Shown here piece by piece: positions 1 to 12,739 of a stretch of 64,000 nt of DNA. A program made the position numbers and the translations under genes. Source of the stretch: Trifolium pratense (taxonomy: Eukaryota; Streptophyta; Magnoliopsida; Fabales; Fabaceae). Where the stretch lies: the NCBI RefSeq assembly GCF_020283565.1, contig NC_060060.1, forward strand, positions 26,040,001 through 26,104,000. Reading direction: 5' to 3'. Position 1 is the stretch's first letter; each line of letters opens with the position of its first letter. The notes below the pieces were generated by a model, which made no database searches, was not told where the DNA came from, and saw only the letters and a program-made list of their open reading frames with translations.

Positions 1-1099
1 CTTTCTGTTGATTCTCCGCATTGTCCTTTGCACCTTCACTTTGTAATTCTCGAGCTCCATCGGCTTTATCATTATCAGGATCCTATGACAAAGAACAAAT
101 CAATCATATAAGGGAAAATAGTATCACAAACAGTCAAACACATAACAAAATAAGCTCATAAGTCACAAACCATACTTGTCCACTTCTTTTCCTTTTCTTC
201 GAGTTTAGTCCTTTAATAGAAGGTTCTCCACTTGTAGTACCCTCCAACATAGGCGAACCTTCCTGTCCATCACCACGAACATCATCATCACCCGATTCAC
301 CTCTGTCAGAATCATTAACATTCCTAACAAGAGCTTTCTTCCCGTCATCTTGAGACACGGCACGACTCTCACTTTTATCATTCTTTAAAGGGCTTCCTCT
401 AGCAGCCAATTGCTCAACAGACAGAGACACGCCTTTCGTACCTTCAACTACCTTAGGATCATCTCTTTCTTGAGACTGTCCTCCAATTCCAACTTTCAAT
501 CCAATGCCTGCATGACCATCTCTAGCTCCATGAATTGTGCCGGCATACATAGTCATAGATTGAGGAATCCCATAGGAGTTCACAACATCACCGAAATTCC
601 CTCCACCAAAACACGAGAACCTCGCAGCCCTTTCAATAAATCCAGAATCAGTTGGAAACTGAGATAAACTCTGAGGAAAAACCCCCTGTACATTCTGTAA
701 AAAACCATCCCCTTTCATCATCATAGAATTAGCTTGGTTCCATCCAACTTCAAGTGTTCCATGTTCATGTCCACCTCTTCCGAAACCAAACCCGTCTTTT
801 CTAATTCCAATTGTGTTTGAAGAACTCCCATTAATATCACAAAACCCCAAATTTTGAGAATTTGCTGAATGGTCCCAAAAGTTAGGACTAAATGAGTCCA
901 CCATTGAAGCAGAAGAACATGAAGAAGAACCAATTAAATCCTCTCTATCGATATTCATAGAATTCCCAATAGAAACCAACCCAAGAGATGAATTTACAAG
1001 ATTGCCACCGCCACCAAATCTCCAATCAGGAGGCATACCATCAGAATAACTCATAGGCTCCCCATTTCCATCAACCTCAAACTTTTCTTTGTCACTCAT
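1..1099 (-). CDS. bHLH transcription factor, N-terminal part (bHLH49/62/78-like); gene continues beyond the left edge
   Basis: Two exons are visible on the minus strand. Exon 1 runs from the ATG at 1099 to 176 (308 codons) and ends in a GTATGG donor. Exon 2 begins at 82 after an AG acceptor, stays in frame and runs off the window. The protein has the long, poorly conserved N-terminus typical of the plant bHLH49/62/74/78 (CIB-like) group: an MPPDW segment near residues 22-26, the hallmark FIERAARFSCFGGGN at about 154-168, and a basic KKRKR cluster at 301-305 that could be a nuclear localisation signal. The basic helix-loop-helix domain itself would be encoded further left and is not seen. Members are nuclear DNA-binding regulators that bind E-box/G-box sites. 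The subfamily is recognised from the N-terminal motifs only, so the exact orthologue is not assigned. Confidence 0.9.
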
Positions 1100-1985
1100 A
1101 TCAAACTATCCTTAACAAAAAGGTACTTTCAACTTTCAATAAAACTATACCAATTACAAAACCAAATGGTAGAAAAATTTCACTAAAAAATGAAAAGCTT
1201 GAACTTCATAAAGTAAAAAAAAATGATACAAATATGAAGCAAAAAAGGAAAAATGGTTCAAACTAAGAAATAGAGAGACAAAGGTTGAAGAGGGAACAAG
1301 TTGAAATAAATGATGTTAGATAGTAAAATTGCTAAAGAGCTGAAACAAAATCCAAGTACCAAAAAGATGTACCAAATGTTCACACAAGTTTAGCAGCTAC
1401 CATTTCCAAAGCTTGTAAGTACCAAATTTTCATAAATAAGGACCCCCCTTAAGAAAGAGAAAAAAAAAGACTAAAAAAGAGTGTCAAAAGAAAGAGATGA
1501 AAACAGTTTATACAAAAAACATTGATTTCAGCATAATAAATAACCTCATTCAAACCCTAGTCAGAATTATTGCAGAAACAAACCAAACCCATCAAAAAGT
1601 TTCCTTTTTTTCATTTTTTTATTTATTTAGAATTTGAATAAAAATAAGAAAAAGAACCTAACTTTAAATTAAAAGTGGGAATAGAAAGATACCCATTTTC
1701 TGATTCTGTGCTACTTTTAGCACCCTGCCTTCTATTCAAGCTTTTTCCCAAAAATCAAAAACACTTCATTTCTTTGATAACAAACTTGTTGTTCACTGTG
1801 ATAGAAATTAGAAATTAGAAACTAGAAAGTGCTTTTTAGAGAGAGAAAAAATCTAAATTTGGATTTTTTTTTTTTTGGTAAATTTTGAAAGCTAAGAAAA
1901 ACAAAGTAAAATGTGTAGATTAGAGTATTTGAAGGATAGTGGAAAGAAAAGGGTAATGGCAAAGGACCATTGATTTATATACCTC
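1100..1985 (-). promoter_or_regulatory. Probable 5' leader and core promoter of the bHLH gene
   Basis: Upstream of the bHLH start codon on the minus strand is about 0.9 kb without coding signal. A TATATAAA-like box lies at about 1972-1981 (minus), followed by a pyrimidine/GA-rich leader around 1830-1860. A GT-rich junction near 1693 could be the donor of a leader intron. The promoter position is inference from the TATA-like box and spacing; no transcript evidence is available. Confidence 0.35.
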
Positions 1986-2111
1986 ACGCTTACATAAAAA
2001 AGAGAGCTTTTGATGATTAACCACCGCCACTGCAATTGTGAAATTGTTTAAATAAGCTAAAGACCTGCCCTTTAAGCACTTCTTCCTCAACTTTGAGAAA
2101 TTAATAATCAT

Positions 2112-4801
2112 TGTTAATTGGTTTTCTTAATTGGGTTTATTGATTTGTGCTATGTACATGTAAACTTTTTCTTTTACATGTGTATTTTTTTGTCAGGTAG
2201 CATTTTAAAGTGGATAAGTGGGATATTAGAATTTGAATTTCAGACTCTATATATAAAAAGTAATGTTATTATCAACTAAACTAAATTTACGGGAATTTTT
2301 TATGTGTATATTTAATTATAATTGTTGAGATTAAAATTATGTTAAGTTGGTTTTTTTTTTTACAAAAGATATTTAAGTTAGTTAGTGACAATTTGATTAT
2401 TGTCAATATGTAAAGAAACTATGGTTAAGGACTATTGTATGGGACAATCCAATCGGAGAGAGTCCGATTGTTGTATGGTTAAGGATTGTCGTATGGTCAA
2501 AATTTTAATGAAGAGAATCTTTTTCCAAAAAATATACACGTGAGAAAATGTTATCATTTTAAATTAGTCTTTATAATTTTTTACTAGTAAAAGGAAGGTT
2601 GAATTGTTCCTAGGTCTTCATTGTACATAAAGAGCATGATAATTTGTATGCTTTATTATGGACAATTTTATCTTTTAGGATTTAATAGAAGTTTGTATGT
2701 TTTATTGTTCAACACTTCAACGTTCATTTTGTTGGTGTAAGTCTTAGTTTCCATTGTAATTATCTTTTTTTTCTTTTTTATTAATAATATGAACTATAAA
2801 TGAAGGACGGATTGGAGTGCTAACTACGTGATTATTTTTTGGGTGACGTATACTCTATCTCTTAATAATTTTTGGGTATACTTTTCCAACAATCAATGAG
2901 AATACGCTAGATAAGTAGATTTGCAAGAAGTTCTCACAACTAACTTGTAACCAACTTTTATTTTACATGTAATGACTTGTTCTAATTGATTGTTGGTTAA
3001 ATATCCAATAAATTACAATGGATAGTTTAGAAAAATCCATTTTTTTAGTATTTTTCTTTTGATAAACTATAATACATTTTTATTGACAAGTTTATTAATA
3101 ATAGTAATCAAATTAGCTAGTTAATTTTCTTCTTAACATCTGGTACTATCTTTTTATATAAAAGGACATGAAGGATGTACTAGTACTATTTTAATATCCT
3201 TTTTACTTTCTTTTTAGTTTTGAAGTTATTACCAAATGTTAAACTTTAAAATGATAATCATAACAGTTTGAGCTTGCAACTGACATTGCCAACTCTTACA
3301 TGGGTTGTTTTTCTCTTTATCTTATTACATTGTCCTTTATTACACCTTGAAATAAGTGCATGAGATCTTTAATATGGGTTTCTGTTGTTTCTGGTCAAGG
3401 CCCCCAAATCTAGCTGGGTCATCTTCTACTCATTTCTTTATTTCCCTTGGAGCATATTAAATTAAATATATCATCATAAATTAAATAAACTAGTATAAAC
3501 AAGCCATATGGGTCTTCCACTGTGGATTATTATTAACGTTAGGTGCATTGTCTAGGTTCTTAGGGTGAGAGATGAAAGAACATCAAAAGAAGATATGTTG
3601 TGGCATCTTATTGTGATAATTAAATTGTAGTATCTTATAATGAATCTTACTCTCTTGTTTGTTTGTACTTTCTATTGAAACAGAAAAAAAAGCATCAGTT
3701 TGTAGAATTAATGTCTAGCATAAATAATTTGTTTGGGTACAAGTCTAGCATAAATAATTGCACATATATAATATTTCATATTCAAGTAGTACTCTTGTTT
3801 TGTTTCAATGAGAAAAATAAAGAAATACCAATGCTAAAAAAGAAAAGTTGTTCATGAATGTAAATACAAGATAGTTACAACATTCGATGAACTAGTTAAT
3901 GATTATGTTAAAATACATTGTTTGCGGTATAATGGATTTATCGTTTTTTTTTTCCTTCATAATAAATATCTCATTTTATAGTTCATTACTTCTTGACCTA
4001 ATGGGTCTCTATTAGATTGACGTCCATCTTCAACAAGCTATGCTTTTGAAACATGCACAATTAACGTCAATCGTCTATGCAGGGCTCGTGAAGTTGGAGC
4101 ATACGTTGCTTCATGTCACTTTGCATGTTTGTACAAGACATGTGGTAGGGCATGAAACATTTCTCAAGAGGACCGTAATTGGAACTAAAGGTGAGTTTAT
4201 TGTAGTTGATCAAGGAGGAGTTCATTGTGACCGTAACAGTGAAGCCATGCCAGGCATGCTGAACGGTGGAGTTGAGATCTTGTTGAGATATATAGTGTGA
4301 AATTGCTCGATTTTAGCCCAAAGTTTCAATTATTCAATTTTGGCCTCTAAAGTTTACCTCATTTTGTATTTGCTAACTCTCTGTTGATTTTTTGACTAAA
4401 AGAATTTTATGTGCGTTTTATTTTGAAACATATTAATCGTCAAAGTTATGCATTGGCATGCATGAAACAATCAACTGAGTCAGTTATTGTGGGACGAAGG
4501 GAGTATTAAAAAAATGGTCATGTTAACATGTGCACAAAGGGCACATGTTAAGCTTTCTAAATATAGAAAATTGCATTTAATGTTTGAAAAAAATTTAATG
4601 TTTAAGAAGTTAAATGCACAAATTTCAATATATTATTTCTACTTTTGCTTCCTTAACATGTACCCTTAATGCACATGTTAACATTTTTCTTAAAAAAAAA
4701 TCATGCCATTGATACTATCAGTTTTATCTACCAAAGAATTTTCCTTATTAAATATGTGTACATGATGAGACTTTTGCCTCGGAAAACTTTTAGGAGTAGG
4801 A
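2112..4801. other. AT-rich intergenic stretch with one unrecognised open segment
   Basis: I see no recognisable gene here. The one part that looks different is 4040-4300 (plus), an 86-codon open frame with less extreme base composition than its surroundings. I do not recognise its translation, and it has no clear partner exons. It may be a decayed coding fragment. Confidence 0.3.
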
Positions 4802-4945
4802 AGTAACAAATAGAACCCACTCTAATCTGGTTTATGGGTCAGTTCTGGTATCAAACAGTTCCAGCTCACTCCGGATTACAGTTGTAGGGGTTCGAACCGT
4901 GGTTCTCCCTACGAAGTCCAGCGACAATCATCATTGAACTAACTA
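4802..4945 (-). mobile_element. tRNA-derived SINE, minus strand (family A)
   Basis: Read on the minus strand it has a box A-like TTAGTTAGTTCAATG region and a box B GGTTCGAACCC. The 3' part (CCAGAACTGACCC...AACCAGATTA) is shared with the plus-strand SINE at 33982. Two dispersed copies of the same tRNA-like unit support a SINE rather than a tRNA gene. Confidence 0.7.
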
Positions 4946-5036
4946 ACGATTAACTCGCTCTAATTTTATATATGAAACAGTTTACTTTTTATTTAAATTC
5001 ATTGTAAAATTTATGTATCTAGACTATATTGATGTA

Positions 5037-5331
5037 CTTCCTCCGGTCATTTTTATAAGGAACACTTAGTGCAAAAAATTTGGTCCTTTTTATAAGAAAC
5101 TTTGACCAATTTTCAAATGTTTTAAATGTTCAATTTCACTTATGCCCTTATTTATTATGAGAGAGAATTTAAAAATAAGTAAGTTAGTTGAATAAAGAGT
5201 AATTAAATAAGGGTATACATGAAATAAATTTAAATTTATAAGAGTATTAAATGAAAATAACTATGTTAAATGTGTTTCATTGGTCTGTGTGATTTTTTCA
5301 AAGTGTTCCTTATAAAAAGGACCGGAGGGAG
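5037..5331. mobile_element. Stowaway-type MITE, 295 bp
   Basis: It is flanked by TA on both sides. The terminal inverted repeats CTTCCTCCGGTC and GACCGGAGGGAG are followed by matching TTATAAGGAACACTT / GTGTTCCTTATAA arms. This is the classical CTCCCTCCG Stowaway (Tc1/mariner-derived) pattern. Confidence 0.85.
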
Positions 5332-5564
5332 TATTTAGCAAGATTATAATATAGCTTAGCTATATTAATTCTACAATAAATATAAAATGTAAATTTTTTC
5401 TTATATATATATAAGACCGGAAGAAATAGTATATTAAAATATCATGTTAAACGTGCCCTTAAATATTAGTTAAATATATTAAAAAAATAACAAAATTAAC
5501 GATAAAAAAAAAAAATAACTTTTTATATCTTTATGGCACAAATTACAAAATAAAATTTGCATAT

Positions 5565-5759
5565 CACTTATGCCCTTATTTATTATGAGAGAGAATTTAA
5601 AAATAAATAAGTTAGTTGAATAAAGAGTAATTAAATAAGGGTATACATGGAATAAATTAAAATTTATAAGAGTATTAAATGAAAATAACTATGTTAAATG
5701 TGCTTCATTGGTCTGTGTGATTTTTTCAAAGTGTTCCTTATAATAAGGACCGGAGGGAG
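5565..5759. mobile_element. Truncated second copy of the adjacent Stowaway MITE
   Basis: This stretch repeats the right two-thirds of the element at 5037-5331 (its 5138-5331 part) almost base for base, including the terminal GGACCGGAGGGAG followed by TA. The left end is missing and is replaced by unrelated AT-rich sequence. Confidence 0.8.
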
Positions 5760-6101
5760 TAATATCTTTAACTAGCAGTATCTCCCTATTTTAAATTTCC
5801 GGAAAGAGTCTAATAGTATGAACACATCAATTTTTAATGAACATGTCTATATTAACAAGAACTTTGACTGTCCCTTTTTATTCTCGTGTCATTATTAGTT
5901 AGCATTGGGAATTTCATTTTGCGAAGACCTAAATTTTAGAGAGGTGGAATCTCATGTAGCTAAATTCATAGAGGTGGAATTTATATTAATAAAAATTTCT
6001 CCCCTCAAATCTCAATAACTAAAATTCTAAGTGTGATTTAAAGATAATTGTTTGATCTCGACCAAGTGGCGATGATCTATTGTACACACTTGGTAAAGTG
6101 G

Positions 6102-6289
6102 GTTCAGGTTCTCTCCATTTATTATTCCTCCATTTATTCTCCATTTGGAGAAAGATAGACACATTAAGAATTAGTGAGACCCATTAAAAGTGGGTCCCAC
6201 TAATTTGTGGACCCCACTAATTTTTCATGTGTCTATCTCTCTCTAAATGGAGAATAAATTGAGAGATAATAAATGGAGGGAACCTGAAC
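6102..6289. mobile_element. Fold-back MITE, about 188 bp
   Basis: Left end GTTCAGGTTCTCTCC and right end GGAGGGAACCTGAAC are inverted copies. The complementarity continues inward (ATAAATGGAG and GATAGACACA arms) to a small centre with GTGGGTCCCACTAA. TAAAGTG occurs just outside both ends but not in perfect register, so the superfamily is unassigned. Confidence 0.65.
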
Positions 6290-6515
6290 TCTGCTAAAGT
6301 GTGTTGGTGGTGCCATATGTGTATATCCGTAAAAATAAGTGTATATAGATGCATATTATCTCAGTATCCATTTCGCTCCATACCCTACCGCCATCTTACA
6401 TAAAACATTTATAACGATTTTAACATTGAAAATTAACATTGATAATGATAAGTGAATTAACATTGAAAATTGTAAAATGGAAAGATTAGTGGAAACCCTT
6501 TTTTTTTTTCTTTAA

Positions 6516-7340
6516 GAGCATTCACAATGGAGCACTCCAACTTTGAGTACTTAAATGGGTCCCACATGACACATCACTAATTTATTATTTTTTAATAATA
6601 GTACCTAATAGGTACTCAACCCCTCCAATTGAGAACTTCTTAAAAAGTTCTAAAATGGGTCCCATTAATAATTTCACATCATTACAATAACTTATTATTT
6701 AATTATATATTTTATAATATAAATTGATTGAACGATAAAATTACAAAATTAGTATGTACTATTTTTTTTATAATTCGAAAAATAATTAAAATTCAAAATT
6801 TAATTTAAAATAATATTGTCAAATTTTAAGAATTACATAATTAAAAAATAATTTAAAATAATATTACATAATTTTAAAAACAATTAATTTTGTTGATCAT
6901 CATGCCCAAAACGTTGTCAAATAACTCGACAAGATCATGTTGAAGATGAACTCGTCTATCTTGAATTTGTGCTCTTCTTTGAAGGTATGGTGCGAGATTT
7001 GGATGAGGACCATTATGTATGTCACTTGTTGAAACATCATTGTTGGAGGGCTGATCTTAAGAATAGTTTTTTTTTAGAGGCATGTCAATTCAAAAATTAT
7101 GCTTTTGTGATGTATAAAAAAAAATTGTGTTTTTGTACCATTAATTCAAATTGAATATATAAAATAAAGTGGACCCATGAAAAGAATATTTTAATGAAAA
7201 ATAAGGTGGGTCCAAGAGGAGAGAGAGGGTTCTTATTTTAGAAGTAGTACCTAATAGGTACTCAAATGGGTGGTACTCCAATGATAGTACCTAATAAGTA
7301 CCATAAGTACCTAATAGGTACTACACCATTGGAGATGGTC
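6516..7340. mobile_element. PIF/Harbinger-type non-autonomous element (Tourist-like), 825 bp
   Basis: The ends GAGCATTCACAATGG and CCATTGGAGATGGTC are inverted repeats flanked by TAA on each side, the 3-bp target duplication of Harbinger elements. Subterminal copies of TAGTACCTAATAGGTACT occur at both ends. The short open frame at 6969-7154 has no recognisable domain and is probably a remnant. A related 320-bp element lies at 39960. Confidence 0.7.
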
Positions 7341-7543
7341 TAATAAAACTCTGAAAATCTTGTTTGTATCATACAAATGACTACGTGGTATGAGAAACTA
7401 TAGACAAACGTGGTGAGGGATGTAGTCAAAGGGAGAAAAGATTATAAAAGACATCGGCCTTATAGAAAAGGGATAAGATTCCTTTAGTAATATAAATTTA
7501 TTAATTTAATATATCTTTCATATATTATAAACTTTATATAATA

Positions 7544-7804
7544 CTACCTCCGTCCCTAATTATAAGATTATGTTTGACAAAAATGTACTATTCTTTTACC
7601 TTGTTTTGACCGTATTTTTTTAATAATATAGAAATGTAGATATTAGCATATAGAAACTTGTTCAATTTGTTTTGATGAGTATTTTCAAAATACTAAATTT
7701 TTATAATTTTTTTAAAGATACAATTAAAGATATTAGTAATCAAAATTGTGTATTAGCGTAGGTGCAGTAGTCAAATAGGATCTTATAATTAAGGACGAAG
7801 TTAG
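7544..7804. mobile_element. Stowaway-type MITE, 261 bp
   Basis: TA-flanked element with ends CTACCTCCGTCCCTAATTA and TAATTAAGGACGAAGTTAG as inverted repeats and matching TATAAGAT / ATCTTATA inner arms. Confidence 0.8.
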
Positions 7805-7985
7805 TATGAATTAGTGAACAACCAAACATACTACTAACAATTAACTCATTTATAGGAAATGTTTTTTCAATTTTGAAGTTAGATAATGGTCTTATATTTT
7901 CTATCTTTATAAAAAAAATATTAAAGAAAAAATCATTGCAACGCGTAACGTAAAAAAGGATTATATATATATATATATATATATA

Positions 7986-8450
7986 GGGAGGGATCAAATT
8001 ACACCGGTGTAACATTTGAGTAATGTTACACCGCTCAATAACGCTTTACCGAATACAAATTAAATTTTACAAAAATTTTCACCGTTTGATTGAAAGTTTA
8101 TATCATATAGATCATCTATGTTAGAGTTTACAAAATTCACTGTTGGATTGAATGTTTATATCATTTAGATCATCCATATTAATTTTTACAAAAATCTAAA
8201 ATCGTTTGGTATGTTATTGAGACCAATGAAGATTAATGGTTTATGCGTTTTTATTGAATACCGTTCATCTTGATCGATCTCAATAACATATCAAACGATT
8301 TTAGATTTTTATAAATTCTAACATAGATGATCTATATGATATAAACTTTCAATCAAACGGTGAAATTTTTTGTAAAATTTGTATTCGTTAAAGCGTTATT
8401 GAGCGGTGTAACATTACTCAAATGTTACACCGGTGTAATTTGATCCCTCC

Positions 8451-8451
<1 letters not shown>
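7986..8451. mobile_element. Long fold-back MITE inserted in an (AT)n tract, about 466 bp
   Basis: The outer arms begin GGGAGGGATCAAATTACACC at 7986 and mirror to the end at 8451. Pairing continues through AACGGTGAAA and TATCATATAGATCATC blocks to an inner arm TCTAAAATCGTTTGGTATG / CATATCAAACGATTTTAGA, leaving a loop of only about 55 bases. The left arm carries an extra tandem copy of the GATCATC block. ATATATAT lies on both sides, so the target duplication cannot be delimited. Confidence 0.8.

Positions 8452-8502
<51 letters not shown>
8452..8502. repeat. (AT)n microsatellite
   Basis: About 24 uninterrupted AT dinucleotides directly follow the fold-back MITE. A shorter (TA)n tract precedes it at about 7962-7985. 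Confidence 0.95.
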
Positions 8503-8505
<3 letters not shown>

Positions 8506-11500
8506 GAGAAATTTGTTGACTCCAGGAGTGTGAAAAAAATTTGATATATCCGTTGACATCTATACATTCATGTCATTAAAATTATACAATAAAATAACTA
8601 GAATATTTTATAAAAAAAATAAATAAATAAAAATGTTGAACACAGTGTGAAAAATAGAGATTACGCAATCCTTATTGTCCATCTTTATCCACCAACCCCC
8701 GACTGTCTCCTGTCCCCCCTGCTAGTGGGAAATCCGCTCTTGGGTCGTCGCTTGCGTCTTATGGCCTGTCCTCTAGGCACCTTTTGAAGGCAGGGAGTGT
8801 GACAACGTACACGCTTCCCTACTTCATAAGCCTTCTCATCAGTTGCAGGGTTTGGTGGCCCGAAATTGACTTAGTCGTTTTAATTTAAATTATATAATAA
8901 ATAATAAAAGGGAAAAGTGGAGTTTAGATAAAACAATAAGAGTAAAAATGAAAGAAATAATGATAAACTATAAACTATAAGTTCATCAACTAATTGAAAC
9001 AGCGTTTGAAAAATAAGTTACAAGTTCTTTTTAAAAAATTGTTATCAAACAGGTCTTTTAGCTTATGAGCTATAAGACTTAAGTTATAATAAGCTAGTTT
9101 ATTAGTCTTACCAAACAGAGCCTAAAACTTTAACTAGTATAAAATTTAGTTCTTTAAACAAGTGATCAGAAATTTAACTTTTTGCTACGAAAAAATTCAA
9201 TTGAGAGGAGAAAATTCGTATTATATGTCCTATAAATTTTGTAACAATTTTTTATTTTTATTTATAATAAGATGGAAATCGAAGCCAGGACCATTAGGGT
9301 ACTATCCAAATCACACACTACTAGACCAAATTTAGTGGCATACTTTTCTAACTAATATTAGTCACTATTATTAAATGGATGAATGGTAACAATTAACCAA
9401 ATAAAATTAAATAAAAACTTAAGTTTTTTTTTTGTTGACACTAACTTAAGTTAATTAAGAACTCAGAAATATAATATTAAGTTATAAATTAATACTATAT
9501 TAGTGAGAGTTGGTTCATGGTTGGCATGGCTCTGCTTTTGAAAAAGTTAAATAGCAAGCAACCAAATCTCGTCCAAATCAACGTGGGATAGGAGTTGGGG
9601 ATTTGAGATCTCTTAAGCAGAGCTTTTGCATTTTTTTATTTAACCTTAATTAATTAAAGGCAGTTAATTTGGTTATTACTTTCTCTCTATCTCCTCTCTC
9701 TCTTTTTTTTTTTCCCATACTAAGTAACAAATTAACATGGTCCAATGCATGATAAAACTATGTCCAAAAGTTATCATTTACTATTGTGCTAATAATCATT
9801 TTAAGAACGCATGTTTTGAACTATAAATTAATTATGTGGATTTGTATATATTCTTCATACTTGTACGTCATGCTTTGTTTCAATTATATAAACATTGCTT
9901 CAGCTGCAGTGGTTTTGTCTTCAACACTTATTTCAAAACAAAATCATTGATTTGGTGAATGAATATATACAATACAATATGTGATCATTTGATGGAATAC
10001 AAATGAAGGTGACATTTGGTTTTAAATTAATTCACAATATTTACTCTTAGTGGGTTCTGGAAAGTTTAATTTCTTAATTCAGATAGTAGTAATTTTTTTT
10101 ACTGAGTTTTGGTGATATCTTTTTTATTTTGGGTGATATCTTTTTAAATAGATAGCCTTAGGCCTACCTAACTATGCATCTTGTTTTGATACTTACAGTT
10201 ATTCTTTTAAAATTAGAGATTATCAAATAGACCGCCGACTCTGATGAATTCCATGTATTTACTTTGTCTGGACGTCATTGGTCATTCGACCAATTTCTTC
10301 ATTTTTATGGACTGTCAGATCAAGATCAGACACTGTCTGATCAAGACCATTGATATTGTCATAAATATGGGATAACTAACTATAAGGAATTTGAATCTTT
10401 GTCCAAGCGATATTTTGTTTTGTCCATTTTATCTTAGTGGTATGAATTTTACTTTGTAATGTCAAGAGCGAGAGTTCAAATTCTTTCGAAGATACTCGTA
10501 AATTAGTCATTAGTATCACTTTAAAAAATGAAAAATGCTGTTTATAGCGAATGGAAAACTCACGAATCCCATCGCGACGTGTATTCTATCCAGCAGCAAT
10601 TTGTTGACTTCCATATTTTCCAATAACCGTCCATGAATTCTGCCACTCTCTTTGTTTTTCATTGGCTTGTTTTTGCTTCATGATGCTTTCGTGAATTATT
10701 TTTCGCAATTCTGTTAAAAAATTTCAGCATTCCCCAATTTTTATTACTTCCTTGTTAATTCTTGATCCTTTAAAGCTTTGGGCGCACATTAGGCACATAT
10801 ATTGAGCAAAAGTAAAAAGTGCATATAGTATTTTGTTTTTGTAAGGACATAAATGATAAAACAACATTAATTAATTTTATTTTGGTATTTTTTGAATTAA
10901 TATTTTGGTTTTTTAAATGAACCCAGATTTTGACACAAATAAAAAATTTAAAAACCAAAGATTAATAGGAACGAAGAAGTATCAGTCTGAATGAGCGGAA
11001 CTGCGGAACTAAATAGCCCCTCTGATGGATCTGGTAGCTGGTGATGGTGGTGATGAGCTCAGGCACAATGAGGAAGAGTACATGCAAAAAATGTAGCAGT
11101 TTAATGCTCAAGTCAGTTACAGATCAACATGAGTATGAATGAAATGAGTGAAATATGCGAATGGAATGAGGAATGAGGAGTGAATATCTTATGATAGTTG
11201 TCATTTATCAGCTATGGACAATGCAACATAAGAATACGGTATGCCTTGACATGAGTCATCTATCCGCTGTGAAGGATGTACCATGAGGACGAAGCACCTT
11301 AGCTTTGGATAATGAGAAGCAACGTTGGGATTAGGAGGTAAATAGACTGTCTGCGACTGCTTCATACACCTTGGTCCAGTCCGGAACAGTATCTATTACT
11401 ACATTATTTGGGTCGAAACTAGGTATCTTCCACAAAGATGGTTAACTCTTGAGACATTGTTTTTATGTATTGCATTCATAAGACTCTACTTGTATTCAAG

Positions 11501-12731
11501 ACAACACATATAAAACTGAAAAATATCCAAATCATCACATGTAAACATTGTTGGTTCATTACTATATATTACTATTTGATTTGGCATTTTTTTGTTGTTG
11601 TGTGTGGATGTTGCCAGAGCTAGAATTAACTGCATATTAATTACTACAGTATCATTTTATTTCTATGTGAACAAAACAAACCTTCATAAGTAGATTTGAC
11701 CTTTTTTCTATTCCCTTCCTATTTTCCTTTCTGGCCTTTTGATGTGACTAGAGTTAAGTGCTAATGATTATTTTCTTTCTTGATGAAAAAATCTGACATC
11801 AGGGCCCTTGAATATGGTATATCAAACAAAAATACTTGTTGGTTTTATCTTCCTGCAAAATGGAATGATACATATTCCTTAAAAAGTTCTTATGAATTTC
11901 ATGCACACATGCATGATTGCACAACATGATATAGAACATTGAAATTATTATTTTTAGACTTTTTCCACACACCCCTTTTTTTTGCTACAATTTATCACAA
12001 AAATTAAAATCCAACCTAAATTCATTTTTCAAAATTTTCAAGAAAAATAAAAATACAAGGTCCTTTTTCCTGTACTTTCTCTCTTGAATTTATCTCTCAC
12101 TTTTCATGTGAAAGTAATGTATGAATGATATTTGGGAGGGGGGGGACCCCTTCACCCTCCTTGACCTGTTTCTTATAGCTTTAGCAATTTTGTGGCAAAA
12201 GAGTACCTACAATTCCAAACTCTTTGTCCCTTGGAAGCAAAAATGTGAGACTCAAAAGATATTAAAGAGCAGACAATAAGACATAGGTGAGAGTACCTTT
12301 AATACAAAATAGGTATATATGGTTCCTTTAAATTTGACATCTTGTTTGGTAAATGTCAATTTATAACTTACATAAGTCTTTTAGCTTAATTGTACATTCA
12401 TGATTAATTGATTACTCAAAAAATATCATATATGTATGGTGGGTGGATTGTGTAGACTAAATGTAGCACTTATCTTTCCCCAAAAAATATGTTGCCTACC
12501 ATGACCAACCCACTTGCATAGAACATCTCAAACAAGTGAAAGTTATGTAAGATATTAGACATATTTTCTACATCTGCTATTCATAATTGGAAACCTAATA
12601 TTGTCGGTTTGTGTAGAATATGTAGTATTAGTGTCAATGTCATTGATGCTAAATTGGAACCAAATTGTACACATTTAATAAACAACATTAAAACTTATTT
12701 GATGACATATTAGTTCGGTCACAATCATGTA
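8503..12731. other. Gene-poor intergenic stretch with small unexplained segments
   Basis: No complete gene is seen. A patch at 8650-8880 is clearly less AT-rich than its flanks but encodes no recognisable domain. A SINE-like box B with flanking A/T tracts lies at about 10435-10510. The segment 10980-11140 (plus) reads as two short coding-like frames with a frameshift (…SPSDGSG… then DELRHNEEEYMQ), not recognised. The remainder is AT-rich without structure that I can name. Confidence 0.4.
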
Positions 12732-12739
12732 TCTATTAT

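Noticed and set aside
721..933. Open frame on the minus strand within the bHLH exon
   Set aside because: It overlaps the well-supported bHLH frame in another phase and has no domain.
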